In this document: positions 7,986 through 9,978 of the stretch, in pieces
Position numbering within the stretch: the first letter of the stretch is position 1
Layout: each line of letters starts with the position of its first letter
From: Lysobacteraceae bacterium
GTDB lineage: Bacteria; Pseudomonadota; Gammaproteobacteria; Xanthomonadales; Wenzhouxiangellaceae
NCBI GenBank assembly: GCA_020201235.1
Contig: JAIVHD010000015.1
Span: 1 to 9,978, forward strand
DNA: 9,978 nucleotides
Direction: 5' to 3'
The notes under the pieces: model-generated
What the model saw: only the letters and a program-made list of their open reading frames with translations
Databases searched by the model: none
Told to the model about the DNA's origin: nothing
Made by a program: the position numbers and the translations under genes

Positions 7986-8617
7986 TCAGAAACCGCCGGT
8001 TACCGTAATGCCGCCGTCGGCCGTGATGATCTGTCCGCTGAGGAGAAATCGGTGCGGATCAAGCCCGGCGCGACGCCGTTGACCCGAATACCGTCGCCGC
8101 CGAATTCAAGCGCCAGGTTGCGCACCATCTGATTTTCCGCGGCCTTGGACAAGCCGTATGCGCCGATGACGCGATTGCCGAGCAGCGCGGCGATCGAGCT
8201 GACCAGAATGATTGCTCCCTGCCCCGCTTTTGCCAGGTGCGGCCGGGCCAGGTGGCTCAGCCGCAGCGCACTGAACACATTGTTGTGCATGATCACATCG
8301 AAGGCCTTCAGGTCGACGTTTTCAGAGGAACCATACACCGGGTTGCTGGCTGCATTGAGCACGAGATTGTCCAGCGCCCCGAATTGAGTGATCGTTTTCT
8401 CAATCAGCCCGGCCAGTTGCTGTTCGTGACCCACGTGGCAGGCAATTGCGCAGGCCTCGCCGCCGTCAGCGCGAATCGCCTCGGCGACGCTCTCGCAGCT
8501 TTCCTGGTTGCGGCTGGAAACCACGACACGATGGCCGCGAGCGGCCAGCAGTTCGGCGCTCGCGCGACCGATGCCGCGGCTGGATCCGGTGATGACAGTT
8601 ACAGGCGCTTTAGCCAT
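7986..8617 (-). pseudogene. SDR oxidoreductase, internally deleted and frameshifted
   Basis: This is a classical short-chain dehydrogenase/reductase using NAD(P)(H). TGSSRGIG (10-17) binds the cofactor, NAA lies at 88-90, and the catalytic S141, Y154 and K158 (YGLSK) are present. Normal relatives are about 250 residues. Here the reading frame runs to VAPGLIRTDFSS (182-193), continues with non-family residues and stops at 8000 after 205 residues. In the frame beginning at 8042 the sequence reads LSGQIITADGGITVTGGF and stops at 7986, which is the normal SDR C-terminus. About 40 residues (PLRR...ASD...SF-type region) are absent from every frame, so a deletion near 8036-8046 joined the two pieces out of frame. 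The expressed product would lack the last helix and strand used for folding and oligomerisation. The start at 8617 fits the promoter at 8649-8677; an upstream in-frame ATG at 8710 precedes that promoter. A truncated but stable protein or an assembly error remain possible. Confidence 0.8.
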
Positions 8618-8648
8618 GGGCTGCGATTCGCGATTGGAAACAATGTCT

Positions 8649-8677
8649 ATTGTCGTCGCCGCCGCAGGCCGGGTCAA
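8649..8677 (-). promoter_or_regulatory. Sigma-70-like promoter of the SDR-transglycosylase pair
   Basis: The minus strand reads TTGACC (8672-8677), a 17-base spacer, then GACAAT (8649-8654). These match the consensus hexamers at 5 and 4 of 6 positions. Transcription would start near 8642, leaving a leader of about 25 bases before the ATG at 8617. Confidence 0.55.
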
Positions 8678-8721
8678 GTCGGAGTGCAACAGAAGACTCT
8701 CGGGGCGCAAAGCGGACCTGG

Positions 8722-8736
8722 GAGCCTGTCGGATTT
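8722..8736 (-). repeat. Repeat motif B, copy 2 (15 bases)
   Basis: GAGCCTGTCGGATTT on the plus strand is the exact reverse complement of 7355-7369. Here it is also part of a small stem, GCCT (8724-8727 region) with AGGC (8737-8740). Confidence 0.75.
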
Positions 8737-8740
8737 AGGC

Positions 8741-8764
8741 ATGTAACACTACTTCTAATTACAT
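8741..8764. promoter_or_regulatory. Possible operator: ATGTAA-N12-TTACAT
   Basis: ATGTAA at 8741-8746 and TTACAT at 8759-8764 form a 6-base dyad 18 bases centre to centre, in a strikingly AT-rich patch. It lies about 65 bases upstream of the SDR promoter's -35 and could bind a dimeric regulator. It overlaps motif A copy 2, so the symmetry may simply belong to that repeat. Confidence 0.3.
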
Positions 8765-8765
8765 T
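8747..8765 (-). repeat. Diverged repeat motif A, copy 2
   Basis: On the minus strand AATGTAATTAGAAGTAGTG matches 7277-7295 at 15 of 19 positions, with transitions only. It precedes motif B copy 2 by 10 bases on the minus strand, whereas the gap in copy 1 is 59 bases. Confidence 0.45.
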
Positions 8766-8816
8766 AAGCACCCTGACCCCGGCCGACGACAGGCTTTTGG
8801 TCAGTCACCTGGTCGG

Positions 8817-9509
8817 TCAAGCCAGGGTGTGCAGTTCGCCGGGCGGAAGATGGTCGACGCAGTTGAGCCGTTCGGCACGCCAGCGGCCGTCGCGGCCGAG
8901 ATGGAGCTCGGTGATCGAGGCATTGTATAAAGAGATATTCAGCCTGCGTTGCCAAACCAGGTCGCGCTCGAGCAGATGCGCGGCGAGCGTCGAAATGACG
9001 CCGGCCGAGGTCACAGAAAGCACCGTGCCGGATTGATCGAAACGCTGGGCCAGGCGTTTCCCGGCCGCCTCCACCCGGGCACCGAAGGCGCTCCACAAAC
9101 CGTTCATCTCACAGCGAAGGCGACCGCACTGCCAGGCTTCAAGCACCTCGGGAAAGCGGTCAAGAAACGTCTGCAGATAGGCTCTGGGGTCGGCCAGAGC
9201 TTCGACGGCGGGCAACTCAATCGCCAACCGTGCGGCATCGGCATAGGCGGCATTTAACAGGTGATCGACGCGATATTCGTTGAGACCAGCGTCGATATCG
9301 CAGACCTCGGCACCAAAACAGTCCGCCGTCTGACGATGCCGCCGGAGTTCGCCGCGCACAACCGGCGCGGCCGGGGCCAGCCGATCGACGTGCTCGGCCA
9401 GGTGGCGGGCCTGGATGTAGCCGACCGGCGAGAGTTGATCGTAGTCGTCACTCCCCAGCGAACCCTGGGCATGGCGAATCAAAACCAGCCTGCGCAATGA
9501 TTCCATCAT
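8817..9509 (-). CDS. Histidine phosphatase family protein
   Basis: This 230-residue protein of the histidine phosphatase (phosphoglycerate mutase-like) superfamily is probably cytoplasmic. Members hydrolyse phosphoesters through a phosphohistidine intermediate. LIRHAQGS (10-17) carries the nucleophile H13, with Q in place of the usual G or E of the RHG/RHE motif. GSDDYDQLSPVG (19-30) and RGELRRHRQTAD (52-63) are typical of a proteobacterial subfamily, and LNEYR (76-80) supplies the acidic residue. The canonical second histidine (HGG) is replaced by TSAG (167-170, S168 in place of His). I recall the related TSGG in this subfamily, so this need not mean inactivity. Physiological substrate is unknown. 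The linked SDR downstream matches a phosphatase-SDR pairing I recall near acyl-CoA dehydrogenase genes in pseudomonads. Two adjacent ATGs (9509, 9506) are possible starts, and neither has a strong ribosome site. Confidence 0.87.
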   Translation of the reverse strand: MMESLRRLVLIRHAQGSLGSDDYDQLSPVGYIQARHLAEHVDRLAPAAPVVRGELRRHRQTADCFGAEVCDIDAGLNEYRVDHLLNAAYADAARLAIELPAVEALADPRAYLQTFLDRFPEVLEAWQCGRLRCEMNGLWSAFGARVEAAGKRLAQRFDQSGTVLSVTSAGVISTLAAHLLERDLVWQRRLNISLYNASITELHLGRDGRWRAERLNCVDHLPPGELHTLA

Positions 9510-9575
9510 TTCTGTAGACTATGGCGCAACAAATTCATTAAATAACACAAAATCTGCTCCAGGGAGTTTTGACAC
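9510..9575. promoter_or_regulatory. Short AT-rich divergent promoter region
   Basis: These 66 bases between divergent starts must hold both promoters. On the plus strand TAGACT (9515-9520) or CAAAAT (9547-9552, with GCAACA 16 bases upstream) are candidate elements. All are weak matches, so no exact assignment is made. Confidence 0.35.
9561..9566 (+). promoter_or_regulatory. Ribosome binding site of the GlsB-like gene
   Basis: AGGGAG lies 9 bases before the ATG at 9576, a good Shine-Dalgarno sequence that fixes the start of this short gene. Confidence 0.7.
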
Positions 9576-9824
9576 ATGACCATCGAAAGCATACTCGGCG
9601 TTCTCATCATTGGTGGGCTGGCCGGCTGGATCGCCGGCTTGCTGGTCAGGGGCCGCGGCCAGGGCATCATCATGAACATCATCGTCGGCATCATCGGCGC
9701 GCTACTCGGCAGCTGGATTTTCGGCTTCTTTGGTATTACCTCCGGCGGCCTGATTGGCAACCTGATCACCGCGATCGTGGGTGCGGCGGTGTTGCTGGGC
9801 TTGCTGCAACTGATCAAGAAATAG
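9576..9824 (+). CDS. GlsB/YeaQ/YmgE family stress-response membrane protein
   Basis: This 82-residue, very hydrophobic protein matches the GlsB/YeaQ/YmgE family (transglycosylase-associated protein family, PF04226-type). It is a small inner-membrane protein with Gly-rich helices, often stress or stationary-phase induced; its biochemical role is unresolved. Three transmembrane segments are visible at about 4-24, 31-52 and 57-79. The loop LVRGRGQG (23-30) after the first helix and the GGLIGNLITAIVGA pattern (57-70) are characteristic. The length is normal for the family. Despite the family name there is no catalytic domain, so no functional link to the nearby lytic transglycosylase should be assumed. 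It starts 66 bases from the divergent phosphatase and converges on msrA. Confidence 0.9.
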   Translation: MTIESILGVLIIGGLAGWIAGLLVRGRGQGIIMNIIVGIIGALLGSWIFGFFGITSGGLIGNLITAIVGAAVLLGLLQLIKK

Positions 9825-9872
9825 CCCGGTCGCCCCGGCGGCGCACCGACCCCGGATTCGAGCCTGATCAAG
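9825..9872. other. Convergent spacer, possible weak hairpin
   Basis: GGTCG at 9828-9832 can pair with CGACC at 9847-9851, with CGCC/GGCG alternatives inside. There is no T-tract on either side. A bidirectional transcript end is plausible but not shown. Confidence 0.25.
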
Positions 9873-9978
9873 TCAAATTGAACAAACCCGTCCGGTCTTT
9901 TCCAGGTAGCGCTGGTGATATTCCTCGGCTGGCCAAAACGTTTCAGCCAACTCGATCCGGGTTGCGACCGGCCCGCCC
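9873..9978 (-). CDS. msrA: Peptide-methionine (S)-S-oxide reductase MsrA, C-terminal end
   Basis: The last 34 codons of a minus-strand gene are visible; the start lies beyond the window. The translation contains the block [19 protein letters not shown], a hallmark of MsrA, which reduces methionine-S-sulfoxide in proteins and free methionine using thioredoxin. The gene ends VCSI and then TGA at 9873-9875. The terminal cysteine is placed where MsrA proteins often carry a resolving or recycling cysteine. The catalytic GCFWC-type motif is outside the window, so activity cannot be judged. Confidence 0.88.
   Translation of the reverse strand, partial: GGPVATRIELAETFWPAEEYHQRYLEKTGRVCSI

Noticed and set aside
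8618..8710. A longer SDR start at 8710
   Set aside because: The extra 31 residues are not SDR-like and the start would lie upstream of the -10/-35 pair at 8649-8677. The ATG at 8617 begins directly at the cofactor-binding strand.
9576..9824. Functional link between the GlsB-like protein and the nearby lytic transglycosylase
   Set aside because: The family's old name suggests transglycosylase association, but the genes are on opposite strands, about 1.6 kb apart, and share no regulatory signal I can see.

Overview
The window looks like chromosomal DNA from a GC-rich Proteobacterium, most likely a gammaproteobacterium. The reasons are GC-rich codon use throughout, a long HEAT/DUF349 protein of the kind found in gammaproteobacteria, a GlsB/YeaQ-type membrane protein, and a linked histidine phosphatase and SDR. 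A Xanthomonadales/Wenzhouxiangella-like or Chromatiales-like host would fit, but the sequence cannot settle this. There are no rRNA or tRNA genes, no CRISPR array and no intact transposase or phage gene. No gene-free stretch exceeds 300 bases.

Left part (1-1471): the 5' part of an exported metal-dependent amidohydrolase on the minus strand runs off the left edge. A 280-base divergent spacer separates it from a plus-strand TraB-family gene. The spacer holds a long perfect inverted repeat (two 19-base arms) bracketed by a short direct repeat, which looks like a miniature transposable element.

Centre (1472-7267): three plus-strand genes follow: a TraB/PrgY-type membrane protein, a 924-residue HEAT/DUF349 protein and an NhaC-type Na+/H+ antiporter. 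The last two overlap by 4 bases (ATGA) and are almost certainly cotranscribed and translationally coupled.

Right part (7268-9978): the minus strand carries, in order of transcription, a histidine phosphatase, an SDR oxidoreductase and a small secreted lytic transglycosylase. The SDR has lost about 40 residues before its C-terminus and is frameshifted, so it is probably a pseudogene or a truncated protein. The relic of its original end stops 1 base before the transglycosylase start. A 15-base perfect inverted repeat, joined by a diverged 19-base companion motif, sits on both sides of the SDR-transglycosylase pair. It is either a dispersed 3' element or the ends of a small mobile unit. Divergent from the phosphatase is a small GlsB-type stress membrane protein, followed convergently by the 3' end of an msrA gene that runs off the right edge.

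The genes are mostly stress, envelope and housekeeping functions: ion homeostasis, cell-wall turnover, methionine-oxide repair and stress membrane proteins. I see no defence island or biosynthetic cluster. The most interesting material is non-coding: the two repeat systems and the decayed SDR.
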